Source: Alphaproteobacteria bacterium HGW-Alphaproteobacteria-1
Lineage (GTDB): Bacteria > Pseudomonadota > Alphaproteobacteria > Rhodobacterales > Rhodobacteraceae
Length of the DNA: 64,000 bases
NCBI GenBank assembly: GCA_002842985.1
Contig: PHEQ01000001.1
Coordinates: 124,001 to 188,000 of the forward strand
Direction: 5' to 3'
Below, in pieces: positions 54,131 through 62,737 of this stretch. A program made the translations under genes and the position numbers. How positions within the stretch are numbered: the first letter of the stretch is position 1; each line of letters begins with the position of its first letter. The notes under the pieces were generated by a model. That model searched no databases, had not been told where the DNA came from, and was given only the letters and a program-made list of their open reading frames with translations.

Positions 54131-55111
54131 CTACTCCCCAATCACATCCTCTTGCTCTTGCGCAACCAAAGCCGCAACAGCGTCGCGCAGTCCATTGCGC
54201 CAATCTTTCATGAATTCCATCACCCGGTCACGCATCCAACGATGTTGCTGCGGCCAATCCGTGTCATCCAAAGCATCTGCTTTCAGTGTCTTGAAAATCT
54301 GGAACAGACCATTTCTGTTCTGCTCCCATTTGCCACCTTCAAGAGACGGATAATTCAAGGAGGCGGACCACTGGGAAAACAAAACCTCATCCCGGCGTCC
54401 TACGGACAGATATACCCCAACAGTCCCCTCCGCTATCATACGATAAAGATAGATGCCCCCGCCATCGGGCGGCTTGCTCCCGCCCGTCAACGCAAGCTTC
54501 ATCCAGCCCTGATTTGGCGCATGTGGGGGCGGCGATAGTCCCACCTGAGTTGGCCAACTATCAAGAAATGCCTGCCAGTATTCCATACGTCGCTGGTAAT
54601 CTTCCATCTCGGACGCCCGCGCCTTCTGTCGTTGGCGTCGCACCCAGTCATTGGGCCTCACGACAACCTCGAATTTCGGTGCCGGGTCACTCTCCCCGAT
54701 GCACCACGCCTCTACCTCGACACCGAAAAAGGCAAAATCCGTGGAGGTATTGTTATTGAGCCATTCCAGCGCGGCACGGTGTTCATCGCGCAGAGACTCG
54801 GCAATCCAAATAACGGTGCGAACATCCTCGCCACCCGCCAGATAGGTCAGTATTTGCCCCAAATGCCCGTGATCGCTCTTGTGAAATTGGTTCTCGATCA
54901 CGACGGTGGCGTCATTGATATCTTTGCAAACCAGATCAGCGCGAAAATTGCCGACACTTACTTCGGTCGAAATCCGGTCAAGTGGTCCGAGTTCAAGGGT
55001 TTCGGCGAGAAGATGCAGGTTCTCCGGCAAAGCGAGCCAAGGCGTGAAATCGACATCCTCTCTCGGCCATATCGTTCTGAGGGCCTGTCTTTCCAAACGT
55101 CCAATTCGCAT
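54131..55111 (-). CDS. DUF4268 protein with nuclease-like N-terminal domain, atypical composition
   Basis: The 326-residue protein is encoded by DNA of clearly lower GC (about 50-55% by eye) than its neighbours. The N-terminal half has a PD-(D/E)XK-like arrangement: the Asp in NFRADLVCKD and the Glu-x-Gln in VVIENQFHKSDHGHLGQILTYL, followed by VIWIAESLRDEHRAALEWLN. The C-terminal half is the DUF4268 region (AFLDSW..., GVYLSVGRR). Such proteins are known from restriction or defence contexts; no partner is present here. It splits the cox accessory genes, with AT-rich sequence before its start, suggesting recent acquisition. Confidence 0.82.
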   Translation of the reverse strand: MRIGRLERQALRTIWPREDVDFTPWLALPENLHLLAETLELGPLDRISTEVSVGNFRADLVCKDINDATVVIENQFHKSDHGHLGQILTYLAGGEDVRTVIWIAESLRDEHRAALEWLNNNTSTDFAFFGVEVEAWCIGESDPAPKFEVVVRPNDWVRRQRQKARASEMEDYQRRMEYWQAFLDSWPTQVGLSPPPHAPNQGWMKLALTGGSKPPDGGGIYLYRMIAEGTVGVYLSVGRRDEVLFSQWSASLNYPSLEGGKWEQNRNGLFQIFKTLKADALDDTDWPQQHRWMRDRVMEFMKDWRNGLRDAVAALVAQEQEDVIGE

Positions 55112-55136
55112 TCGCGCTCCCTTATTATACTAAATC

Positions 55137-56399
55137 TTAATCTCCCATCGCCGCCATCAGCCGCGCCTTCTCGCCGCCATCCTCGCCCCGCGACAGCGCT
55201 TCGGCAAGAGCCTCGAGCGTGGCTATGGAATGGCCCGCGCGGAAGGCGTCCACATGCGGCAGCATCGCCCGGATCCCCGCCGCCTTTGGCGCAAACCCTT
55301 CCCACCTGAGCAGCGGGTTGAGCCAGATCAGCCGCCGCGCCGAAAGATGCAGCCGCTCCATCTCGTGGCTCAACTGCCCCGCCTCCTCGCGGTCAAGCCC
55401 GTCGGTGATCAGGAGCACCACCGCGCCGCTGCCCATCACCCGGCGCGACCAGTCGCGGTTGAACGCGTGCAGGCAGGCGCCGATCCGTGTGCCCCCCTCC
55501 CAGTCCTGCGCCTGCCGTCCGGCGGCGGCCAGCGCCGCATCGACGTCGCGCGTGGCCAGATGCCGGGTGATGTTGGTCAACCGCGTGCCGAAGGTAAAGG
55601 CATGGACCTTCGACCAGCCCGCGCCCTTGTGATTGCTGACAGCATGAAGAAAATGCAAAACCATCCGGCTGTATTGGCTCATGGAGCCGGAAATATCGCA
55701 AAGCACAACAAGGTTTGGCCAGCGTTCGCGCGGGGCCTTGCGGTGCAGGCGGCGCATCTCTCCGCCCCGCCGCAGCGCCGCGCGGATCGTCGCGCGGGCA
55801 TCGAACCGGGGGCCGTGCGGATCGGCCATGCCGCGCCGCGACGGCAACGGGCGCACCGGCAGCGTGAGCCGTGCCAGCATCCGCCGCGCCTCTGCCATCT
55901 CGGCGGTGGACATCTGCTCGAAATCGAGCCGCCGGAGCCGTTCTTCGCGCGACATGGTGGCGGTGGCGTCAATCTCGATCACCGTCTCCTCGCCCGCCTT
56001 GTCCGCGGCGGTCTCGGGGGGCGCGCGGTCCACCCCGTCGAGCAGCGCCTCGGCGGCGCGCTTCTCGCCTGCCTCGCCTGCGCGCTCCTCCTGCACGCCG
56101 CGAATGGCCGGCAGCATCATCGCCATCATATGCTCCATGTAGCGCGGATCGCGCCAGTAGAGTCGGAAAATCTGCGCGAAAACGACAAGATGCTCGGGTC
56201 GTGTGACAAGGCAGGCGCGCAGCGTATAGAAGAAATCCGCGCGGCTCGTGAACCCGACCGCCGCCACCGCGCGCACCGCGTCGATCACCCGACCGGGCCC
56301 GACCGGCAGGCCCGCCGCCCTGAGCGCGCGCGCGAAATGGGTGATGTTATGGGTGAGTTTCGGATCGTCCGGCAGCTCGAGCGACGGGAATTCGGTCAT
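55137..56399 (-). CDS. coxE: CoxE-type von Willebrand factor A protein
   Basis: The 420-residue protein has an N-terminal region typical of CoxE (ITHFARALRAAGLPVGPGRVIDAVRAV, TRPEHLVVFAQIFRLYWRDPR) and a C-terminal VWA domain with the metal-ion site DISGSMS (Asp235, Ser237, Ser239) and LLITDGLDRE. CoxE with the CoxD ATPase forms a chaperone pair that matures the molybdenum site of CoxL in CODH systems. The start MTEFPSLELP is separated from CoxD by a repeat element. Confidence 0.92.
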   Translation of the reverse strand: MTEFPSLELPDDPKLTHNITHFARALRAAGLPVGPGRVIDAVRAVAAVGFTSRADFFYTLRACLVTRPEHLVVFAQIFRLYWRDPRYMEHMMAMMLPAIRGVQEERAGEAGEKRAAEALLDGVDRAPPETAADKAGEETVIEIDATATMSREERLRRLDFEQMSTAEMAEARRMLARLTLPVRPLPSRRGMADPHGPRFDARATIRAALRRGGEMRRLHRKAPRERWPNLVVLCDISGSMSQYSRMVLHFLHAVSNHKGAGWSKVHAFTFGTRLTNITRHLATRDVDAALAAAGRQAQDWEGGTRIGACLHAFNRDWSRRVMGSGAVVLLITDGLDREEAGQLSHEMERLHLSARRLIWLNPLLRWEGFAPKAAGIRAMLPHVDAFRAGHSIATLEALAEALSRGEDGGEKARLMAAMGD

Positions 56400-56408
56400 G
56401 GCGCGCCA

Positions 56409-56461
56409 CGGGGGGCTGTCTGCCCCCCGCACCCCCCGAGGATATTTGCGGCCAGAAGAAA
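56409..56461 (+). repeat. Intergenic repeat, GGATATTT subtype, between coxD and coxE
   Basis: The plus strand shows the hairpin GGGGGG-CTGTCTG-CCCCCC, then CCCCCCGAGGATATTTGCGG and CCAGAAG. It is inverted relative to the flanking minus-strand genes, unlike the copy at 49033. Confidence 0.75.
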
Positions 56462-56463
56462 CA

Positions 56464-57390
56464 TCACGCGGGATCGAGCGTGGCGCGCGCCTCGTCCAGA
56501 AGCCGCTTGGCCTCGGACCCTTGCAGGCGCGCGATGTCATCCTGATACTTGAGCACCGCGCCGAGCGTATCGGCGATCACCTCCGGGCTGAGGCTGATGA
56601 CATCGAGCGCCAAAAGACACTTGGCCCAGTCGATCGTCTCGGCCACGCCCGGTTTCTTGAACAGGTCCTCCGTGCGCAGGCGTTGGACAAAGGCCACCAC
56701 CTCGCGGCTGAGCGTCTCGGACGCCTCGGGGGCGCGGGCGCGCAGGATCTCGATCTCGCGGGTGAAATCGGGGTAATCGACCCAGTGATAGAGGCAGCGG
56801 CGCTTGAGCGCATCATGCACCTCGCGGGTGCGGTTCGAGGTCAGGATCACGATGGGCGGCTCGGGGGCGCGGATCGTGCCAAGCTCCGGAATGGTCACCT
56901 GATAGTCGCTGAGCGCCTCCAGCAGGAAGGCCTCGAACGGCTCGTCGGTGCGGTCGATCTCATCGATGAGCAGCACCGGTGCGCCGCCGGGCTGCGGGCG
57001 CATGGCCTGCAGGAGCGGGCGCTCGATCAGAAACTCTTCGGTGAAGAGCTCGTTCTTGAGATGGGTTCGATCCACCCCGCCCGCCGCCTCGGCGGTGCGG
57101 ATGGCGATCATCTGCTCGGCGAAGTTCCATTCATAGACGGCGGTGGCCGCATCGAGACCCTCGTAGCATTGCAGCCGGATGAGACGGCGGCCGAGGGCAA
57201 GGCTGAGCGCCTTGGCGATCTCGGTCTTGCCGGTGCCCGCCTCTCCCTCCAGAAACAACGGCCGCCCGAGCGTCAGCGCAAGATAGGTCACCGTGCCGAG
57301 CGCACGCCCGCAGACATAGCCTTGCGCGCCCAGCATCTCCTGCACGCCGTCGATGGATGAGGGTTTGTGCACCTGATTTGCCTCTTTCAT
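56464..57390 (-). CDS. coxD: MoxR/CoxD family AAA+ ATPase
   Basis: The 308-residue ATPase has Walker A GEAGTGKTE (49-57), Walker B VLLIDEIDR, sensor-1 VILTSNRTRE and arginine-finger-region DALKRRCLYHW. MoxR ATPases remodel or mature client complexes together with VWA partners. Here the neighbour is CoxE and the client is presumably CoxL. The start MKEANQVHK at 57390 follows GGGGCAGC; the longer upstream frame is not conserved. It is the first gene of the minus-strand cluster. Confidence 0.93.
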   Translation of the reverse strand: MKEANQVHKPSSIDGVQEMLGAQGYVCGRALGTVTYLALTLGRPLFLEGEAGTGKTEIAKALSLALGRRLIRLQCYEGLDAATAVYEWNFAEQMIAIRTAEAAGGVDRTHLKNELFTEEFLIERPLLQAMRPQPGGAPVLLIDEIDRTDEPFEAFLLEALSDYQVTIPELGTIRAPEPPIVILTSNRTREVHDALKRRCLYHWVDYPDFTREIEILRARAPEASETLSREVVAFVQRLRTEDLFKKPGVAETIDWAKCLLALDVISLSPEVIADTLGAVLKYQDDIARLQGSEAKRLLDEARATLDPA

Positions 57391-57572
57391 GCTGCCCCGC
57401 ACAGGACTGCATGGCGGGGGCGCGCGGGTCAAGGGCGCGCACTTGCCACCTTGGTCGCAAATGCCCCAGCTTTCTCCAAAGTTTCGCCCCATTCGACCGG
57501 CAGTTTGATCGCAAAGGACGGGCATGGACCCGCAGAGGCAGCCGGACACACGGCACGAAGGGCAACGAGCGG

Positions 57573-58514
57573 ATGCAGGACAGCAGCGACATTTTCGAGG
57601 CCGATCTTTCCGGTCTGGACTGGCAGGACTGGCTTGAGCGGGCCGAGGAACTTGCCGGCGAGGCGGGTTATTGCCAGCCGCTGGGTGAGCGGCACGCCGC
57701 ACTGCTGATCGAGCGCAAGCCGGTGCTGCTGGTGAGTTTCGAGAATTTCGAGCGGCTCGAAGTGACCTCGGACCTCGGTCAGCCGCTTGGCTGGACGATG
57801 ATGGAGGCGCTTGGCTGGTCGCATCTGTGCCTTCTGAGCGAGGGCGAGACATGGTTTCGCGACCCCCGCGTTTACGGCTATTTCGACCGACTCATCGATG
57901 ACGGGTTCTTTGACGGCTATGACGAGGTGATCTTTTACGGCGCTGGCGCCTGCGGCTATGCGGCGGCGGCGTTTTCGGTGGCGGCACCGGGGGCGCGGGT
58001 GCTGATGCTGCGCCCGCAGGCGACGCTTGATCCGCGCGTGACCGAATGGGACGACCGCTATGTGAGCATGCGACGGACCTCCTTCACCGACCGTTACGGC
58101 TATGCGCCCGACATGCTCGACGCCGCCGCGAATGCGGTGCTGCTCTACGACCCCGAGGTGGAGCTTGACGCGATGCATTCGGCGCTTTTCAACCGCGCCA
58201 ACGTCTTGCGGTTCCGCACGCGTCACATGGGCTATGACATCGAGGAGCGGCTGGCGCGCATGGGGATGATCGCGCGCCTGCTCGCGCAGTTGAGCGCGGG
58301 CAAGCTGTCAGAATTGAGCCTTGCGCGGCTGTGGCGGGGGCGGCGCGAGGATACGCCCTATCTGTTCAATCTGCTGCGCCGCCTCGTGAGCGATCAGCGC
58401 GATCATCTCACCGTGCTGCATTGTCGCAACGCGCTTACCCGGCGGGTCGGCGGGCCACGGTTCCGCAAGGCGATGCACGTCGCCGAAGCCCGTCTTCAAG
58501 GGGCCGGGGGCTGA
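57573..58514 (+). CDS. Conserved-looking protein of unknown function (313 aa)
   Basis: The 313-residue protein does not match a family I can name. A conserved central block reads VIFYGAGACGYAAAAFSVAAPGARVLMLRPQATLDPRV, followed by EWDDRYVSMRR and RYGYAPDMLDAA, which resembles a Rossmann- or hydrolase-like beta-alpha-beta with a G-A-C-G turn. The N terminus is acidic (MQDSSDIFEADL). No signal peptide or membrane helix is seen. Such proteins are sometimes annotated as PAPS reductases; no Cys cluster motif supports that. AAGGG precedes the ATG at 57573. Confidence 0.75.
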   Translation: MQDSSDIFEADLSGLDWQDWLERAEELAGEAGYCQPLGERHAALLIERKPVLLVSFENFERLEVTSDLGQPLGWTMMEALGWSHLCLLSEGETWFRDPRVYGYFDRLIDDGFFDGYDEVIFYGAGACGYAAAAFSVAAPGARVLMLRPQATLDPRVTEWDDRYVSMRRTSFTDRYGYAPDMLDAAANAVLLYDPEVELDAMHSALFNRANVLRFRTRHMGYDIEERLARMGMIARLLAQLSAGKLSELSLARLWRGRREDTPYLFNLLRRLVSDQRDHLTVLHCRNALTRRVGGPRFRKAMHVAEARLQGAGG

Positions 58515-58604
58515 ACCGGTTTCAGAAAAAGCCGATGGGCTTTTCGTCTCGAAACTGCGCGGAATCGGATACCTGCGGCACCGCGAGAATTATCTCCGGC
58601 CCGA

Positions 58605-59879
58605 TCAGCGGCTGGAGGCGCCGCGCGTGTCACCGGTCTCGGCGTCATGATGCTGCATGTAACCGCGCTGGATGGCGATCTGGTCGGCGATGAATCCGGC
58701 ATCATGCCAGACGCCCCAGATGAAGGACGAGCCGCGCCGCGTCTGCCAGGGCAGGCCGAGAAAATAGACGCCCCGCTCGGGGCTGACGCCACGGCTGTGG
58801 ATCGGGCGGCCACGGTCGTCGAACGTGTCGATGTCAAGCCATCCGTAATCGAGCCCATAGCCCGTGGCCCACAGGATCGTGCCCACGCCCTCGGCTGCAA
58901 GATCAAGACTTCGGAGCGGGGCGCGCACACAGTCCGGATCCTCCGGAATGTGCCGCGCCTCGGGTTCCTCGGGCAGGTCAAGCCCGTTGGCGGCGGCAAA
59001 GGCATCGGCCGCGTCGAGCATCGAGAGGTAATCGGCATCGCCCGAAGCGAGGTTCTGCTTGAGATCGCCATCAAACCGTATGGTGCCCCCCTCAAAGGCG
59101 GCGGTGCGCCCGACCAGCACCATGCCGCGCTGCGCGAGGCGCCGGAAATCGACGGTCCTGCCGCCGCCCGCGCCGCTGACGGCAATGCTCACATGTTCGG
59201 TGCCGGGGCCGGGGGTGTCCATGTCCCACTTGCCCAGAACCCCGAGCCACCAGACGTTGTCGCGCCCGCGATAGCGGCGCGGCGGGCGGCCATGGGGCCC
59301 GACCGAGAGGAACACCTTGCGCCCTGCCTGCATCAGTTCTTCGGCGATCTGTGCCCCGGACGAGCCCGCGCCAACCACCAGAACCGCGCCCGCAGGCAGT
59401 TGATCCGGGTTGCGATAGTCAGCGGAGTGACGTTGGTGGACCGGCGCGCTTTCGGGCACCAGGGGCGGGATCAGCGGGCGCTGGAACGGGCCGGTGGCGG
59501 CGACCACACTCATTGCCTCGATGATGCCGTCCGAGGTCTCGACCCGGAAGCCGCGCGCGCGCGAACGGCGCGTGACGCGCCGCACCTCCACGCCTTCGCG
59601 GATCGGCGCGTTCAACATGCGGGCATAGTCGACGAAGTAATCGGCCACACGCTCCTTGGCGGGGAAATCTCCGGACGGACAGGAAAATTCCAGCCCCGGA
59701 AAACGGTCATGCCAGGCCGGGCCATTGGCCACCAGACTGTCCCAGCGGGCCGAGCGCCAGCGCTCGGCGATGCGCGCGCGCTCGAGCACCACATGCGCGA
59801 TGCCAAGACGGCCGAGATGCTCGCTCATGGCGATCCCCGCCTGTCCGCCGCCCACCACGACCGTATCCGTCCGCTCCAT
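58605..59879 (-). CDS. Flavin-dependent monooxygenase (FMO-like)
   Basis: The 424-residue protein has the FAD-binding VVVGGGQAGIAMSEHL, the FMO-type AERWRSARWDSLVANGPAW and the NADP-binding VLVVGAGSSGAQIAEELM, with ILWATGYGLDYGW near the C terminus. The substrate is unknown; related proteins oxygenate amines, ketones or sulfides, and some catalyse auxin-type or trimethylamine oxidation. It stands alone between the unknown gene and rpsI, and ends close to the stop of the former. Confidence 0.85.
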   Translation of the reverse strand: MERTDTVVVGGGQAGIAMSEHLGRLGIAHVVLERARIAERWRSARWDSLVANGPAWHDRFPGLEFSCPSGDFPAKERVADYFVDYARMLNAPIREGVEVRRVTRRSRARGFRVETSDGIIEAMSVVAATGPFQRPLIPPLVPESAPVHQRHSADYRNPDQLPAGAVLVVGAGSSGAQIAEELMQAGRKVFLSVGPHGRPPRRYRGRDNVWWLGVLGKWDMDTPGPGTEHVSIAVSGAGGGRTVDFRRLAQRGMVLVGRTAAFEGGTIRFDGDLKQNLASGDADYLSMLDAADAFAAANGLDLPEEPEARHIPEDPDCVRAPLRSLDLAAEGVGTILWATGYGLDYGWLDIDTFDDRGRPIHSRGVSPERGVYFLGLPWQTRRGSSFIWGVWHDAGFIADQIAIQRGYMQHHDAETGDTRGASSR

Positions 59880-59985
59880 CGCCCTGGCCTTCTGCTCTGG
59901 TATCCAGGGCAGGTTAGACCGGAAACGCCGTGACCGAAACCTGACATTCACGAAGCCTTGGCAAGGGCGTGGCCAAGCCTAACGC

Positions 59986-60014
59986 AAAAGGGCCACCCGG
60001 ATGGGCAGCCCTTT
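59986..60014 (-). terminator. Terminator of the rplM-rpsI operon
   Basis: AAAGGGC (59987-59993) pairs with GCCCTTT (60008-60014); the inner part can extend the stem (CCC/GGG). A TTTT end follows on the minus strand. It lies about 20 bases after rpsI. Confidence 0.75.
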
Positions 60015-60034
60015 GATCTTTTTGTCTGAAAAGC

Positions 60035-60523
60035 TCAGCGCTTGGAGAACTGGAAGCTCTTGCGCGCCTTGGCCTTGCCGTATTTCTTGCGTTCCACCAC
60101 GCGGCTGTCGCGGGTGAGGAAGCCGGCGGCCTTGAGCGCGCCGCGCAAGCTCGGATCATAAAGCTGGAGCGCCTTGGACACACCATGCTTGACCGCCCCC
60201 GCCTGCCCCGAAAGACCACCGCCCTTGACGGTCGCAACCACGTCGAACTGGCCTTCGGTGCCCGACACGGTGAAGGGCTGCTTGAGGATCATCTGGAGCA
60301 CGGGGCGCGCGAAATACTCGTTGATCGGCTTGCCGTTGACGACAACCTTGCCAGAGCCGGGCCTGATCCAGACGCGGGCGACCGCATCCTTGCGTTTGCC
60401 GGTGGCATAGGAGCGGCCAAGCGCGTCGCGCTCGGGCTCGCGCGGGGCGGCCATGGCGACGGCCGCACTCACGCCGCCAGCCACGGATTCGAGACCTTCG
60501 AGGGTTTTGATTACGTCGCTCAT
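60035..60523 (-). CDS. rpsI: 30S ribosomal protein S9
   Basis: The 162-residue S9 has the alphaproteobacterial N-terminal extension and the conserved body: [19 protein letters not shown], the [14 protein letters not shown] segment, [20 protein letters not shown], and the C-terminal [11 protein letters not shown] that reaches the P-site tRNA. The start overlaps the rplM stop by one base. Confidence 0.98.
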   Translation of the reverse strand: MSDVIKTLEGLESVAGGVSAAVAMAAPREPERDALGRSYATGKRKDAVARVWIRPGSGKVVVNGKPINEYFARPVLQMILKQPFTVSGTEGQFDVVATVKGGGLSGQAGAVKHGVSKALQLYDPSLRGALKAAGFLTRDSRVVERKKYGKAKARKSFQFSKR

Positions 60524-60987
60524 CAGTAGGCCACCCGCGTATTCTTGCTGTTCATGGATTTCACATCGAGCACTTCGGGGCTTTGCGCCTCGTGGGGATG
60601 CTCGGCGCCGGCATAGACGCGCAGATGGGTCATCTGGGTGCGCGACAGGCGGTTGCCGGGCAGCATCCGCTTGACGGCCTGCGTGACCACGCGTTCGGGG
60701 TGCTTGCCCTCGAGGATCTCGCCGGTGGTACGGCTCTTGATCCCGCCGGGATGGCCGGTATGCCAGTAATTGGGCTTCTCGCGCTTGTTGCCGGTCAGCT
60801 GCACCTTGTCGGCATTGATCACGATGACATTGTCACCCATGTCCATATGCGGGGTAAAGGTGGCCTTGTGCTTGCCGCGCAGGCGCATGGCGATGATCGA
60901 GGCAAGACGGCCCAGAACGACGCCCTCGGCGTCGATCAGGATCCATTTCTTGTCGATATCTGCCGGTTTTATGGAAAACGTCTTCAT
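60523..60987 (-). CDS. rplM: 50S ribosomal protein L13
   Basis: The 154-residue L13 starts [19 protein letters not shown] and contains [50 protein letters not shown] and [13 protein letters not shown]. rplM-rpsI is a standard two-gene ribosomal operon. A clear sigma-70-type promoter lies 71-98 bases upstream. Confidence 0.98.
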   Translation of the reverse strand: MKTFSIKPADIDKKWILIDAEGVVLGRLASIIAMRLRGKHKATFTPHMDMGDNVIVINADKVQLTGNKREKPNYWHTGHPGGIKSRTTGEILEGKHPERVVTQAVKRMLPGNRLSRTQMTHLRVYAGAEHPHEAQSPEVLDVKSMNSKNTRVAY

Positions 60988-61057
60988 TTTTTGGCAGAAC
61001 CTTGTTGTTGTTCCAGTGCGGGCGGGCCGGGCAAACGGTCCGGTCCGGTGATGGGCG

Positions 61058-61085
61058 GGTTATACGCGGAAGATTTGGCACGTCA
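61058..61085 (-). promoter_or_regulatory. Sigma-70-type promoter of rplM-rpsI
   Basis: On the minus strand TTGACG (-35, 61080-61085) and TATAAC (-10, 61058-61063) are separated by 16 bases. The transcript would carry a leader of about 65 bases before the rplM ATG. Confidence 0.65.
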
Positions 61086-61351
61086 ACGGCAAGTTTGCGT
61101 GAATTATTATTCTAAATCAATTGCTTATAAATTAGGTATCATATTACCCCATATTTTCGGCCGCTCTGCCCCCCCGCGGGGGAACCGGCGTCTCGATTTT
61201 CTCGCGCTCGCAGAAAAAACCGCTTGCGCGGAGCGCCCCATGCCCCTATCTGCCCCGTCACTTGATCGGGACCGATCCCAACTTCGGATGTCTTCCGGGG
61301 GGGCGCTAAGGGACCGACTGGATTCAATCTGCTGGAACGAAGGGGAGCGCC
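61086..61351. other. Divergent rplM/speD intergenic region with AT-rich patch and palindromes
   Basis: No gene is seen in these 266 bases. An AT-rich patch at 61098-61150 probably holds the speD promoter. Further on are CCCCC-GCG-GGGG at about 61172 and a palindrome GATCGG-GA-CCGATC at 61264-61277. I looked for a SAM-responsive riboswitch in front of speD but could not build a convincing pseudoknot. Confidence 0.45.
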
Positions 61352-61876
61352 ATGAACGACGCCAGCCTCTTCCAACTGGGGATCGGTCTGGAGACAGGCG
61401 CCCAAGAGGAAGACACCGCACGCGGGTTCACCCCCGCGAACGACGACACCATTTTGACCCGCGACGTGCTGGACGAGAACCGCGATGATCACTTCATCCG
61501 GCGCGACGGTGCTGTGTTCGCGGGCACCCATCTGATCATCGAGGTGGTGAACGGCCACGGGCTCGATGACGAGGCGCGTATTCAAAGAGCCTTCCGCGCC
61601 TGCGTGGAGACCTGTGGCGCCACGCTGCTGCACATCCACACCCACAAGTTCAGCCCGCAGGGCGTGTCGGGCGTGGCCGTTCTGGCCGAAAGCCATATCT
61701 CGGTCCACACCTGGCCCGAAATCGGCTATGGCGCGTTCGACGTGTTCATGTGCGGCGAGGCAAGGCCCTGGCTGGCCGTGGATGTGCTGAAATCGGCGTT
61801 CGGCACCACGGATGTCCGCGTCAAGGAACTGTTGCGCGGTGAGGGCGTGGTGCTTGAGGCCGGGATCGCCGCATGA
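61352..61876 (+). CDS. speD: S-adenosylmethionine decarboxylase proenzyme (SpeH/SpeD type)
   Basis: The 174-residue pyruvoyl enzyme makes decarboxylated SAM for spermidine synthesis. The self-processing site is LAESHISVHTWPE, where Ser114 becomes the pyruvoyl group after cleavage following Glu113. THLIIEVVNGHGLDD and CGATLLHIHTHKFSPQGVSGV are family motifs. The N terminus is longer than in Thermotoga-type enzymes by about 50 residues. The gene overlaps speE as ATGA. Confidence 0.94.
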   Translation: MNDASLFQLGIGLETGAQEEDTARGFTPANDDTILTRDVLDENRDDHFIRRDGAVFAGTHLIIEVVNGHGLDDEARIQRAFRACVETCGATLLHIHTHKFSPQGVSGVAVLAESHISVHTWPEIGYGAFDVFMCGEARPWLAVDVLKSAFGTTDVRVKELLRGEGVVLEAGIAA

Positions 61877-62718
61877 GCGACTGGCTGCGCGAGAGCCTGC
61901 ATCCCGATTACGCGCAATCCCTGCGCGTGGGAACCATGATCTATGACAGCGAGACCGCCCATCAGCGGCTGAAGGTGTTCGAAAACGGCACCTTTGGCCG
62001 GGTGCTGACGCTCGACGACGTGGTGCAGGTCACCGAGGGCGACAATTTCATCTATCACGAGATGATGACCCATGTGCCGATCCTGGCCCATGGCGCGGCG
62101 CGGCGGGTGCTGATCATCGGCGGCGGCGATGGCGGCATGGCGCGCGAAGTGCTTCGTCACGCCACGGTCGCGCATGTGACGATGGTGGAAATCGACGCGG
62201 GCGTGGTGGACTTCTCCAGGAAATACCTGCCGATGATCAGCGCGGGGGCCTTCGATGATCCGCGCCTCGATCTCGTGATCGCCGACGGGGCCGATTTCAT
62301 CCGCCAGACTGCGGGCGGCTATGACGTGATCATCGTCGATTCGACCGATCCGGTCGGCCCCGGCGAGGTGCTCTTTACCGACAGCTTCTATGGCCATGCC
62401 AAGCGGGCGCTCACCCCGGACGGCATCCTGGTCACGCAAAACGGCGTGCCATTCCTGCAAGGCGCGGAGTTGACCAACACCATGCGCGCGTTCCGCGCGC
62501 TCTTTGTCGATGCCACCTGTTATCTTGCCACCATCCCCACCTATGCGGGCGGGCCAATGGCCTTTGGCTGGGGCACCGATGGCCCGGCGCGGGCCACGCC
62601 GCTTGACGTCCTCCAAGGCCGGTTCAACGCCGCAGGGATCGTGACCGATTACTACACCCCCGATGTGCACAAGGCCGCCTTTGCCCTGCCGGGATACGTG
62701 GCGCGCCTTCTGCCCTGA
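61873..62718 (+). CDS. speE: Spermidine synthase
   Basis: The 281-residue aminopropyltransferase moves the aminopropyl group from decarboxylated SAM to putrescine. It has LDDVVQVTEGDNFIYHEMMTHVP, the SAM-binding VLIIGGGDGGMAREVLRH, EIDAGVVDFSRKYLP and the active-site YDVIIVDSTDPVGPGE, YAGGPMAFGW. It is translationally coupled to speD. Confidence 0.97.
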   Translation: MSDWLRESLHPDYAQSLRVGTMIYDSETAHQRLKVFENGTFGRVLTLDDVVQVTEGDNFIYHEMMTHVPILAHGAARRVLIIGGGDGGMAREVLRHATVAHVTMVEIDAGVVDFSRKYLPMISAGAFDDPRLDLVIADGADFIRQTAGGYDVIIVDSTDPVGPGEVLFTDSFYGHAKRALTPDGILVTQNGVPFLQGAELTNTMRAFRALFVDATCYLATIPTYAGGPMAFGWGTDGPARATPLDVLQGRFNAAGIVTDYYTPDVHKAAFALPGYVARLLP

Positions 62719-62737
62719 CTTCGGCGGCGTGGGCGAC

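Noticed and set aside
57573..58514. PAPS reductase assignment
   Set aside because: None of the cysteine or PP-loop motifs of CysH is present; the real APS reductase is at 31453.
61290..61351. SAM-II-like riboswitch before speD (GCTAAG motif)
   Set aside because: The helices and conserved positions needed for the pseudoknot could not be formed from the visible sequence.
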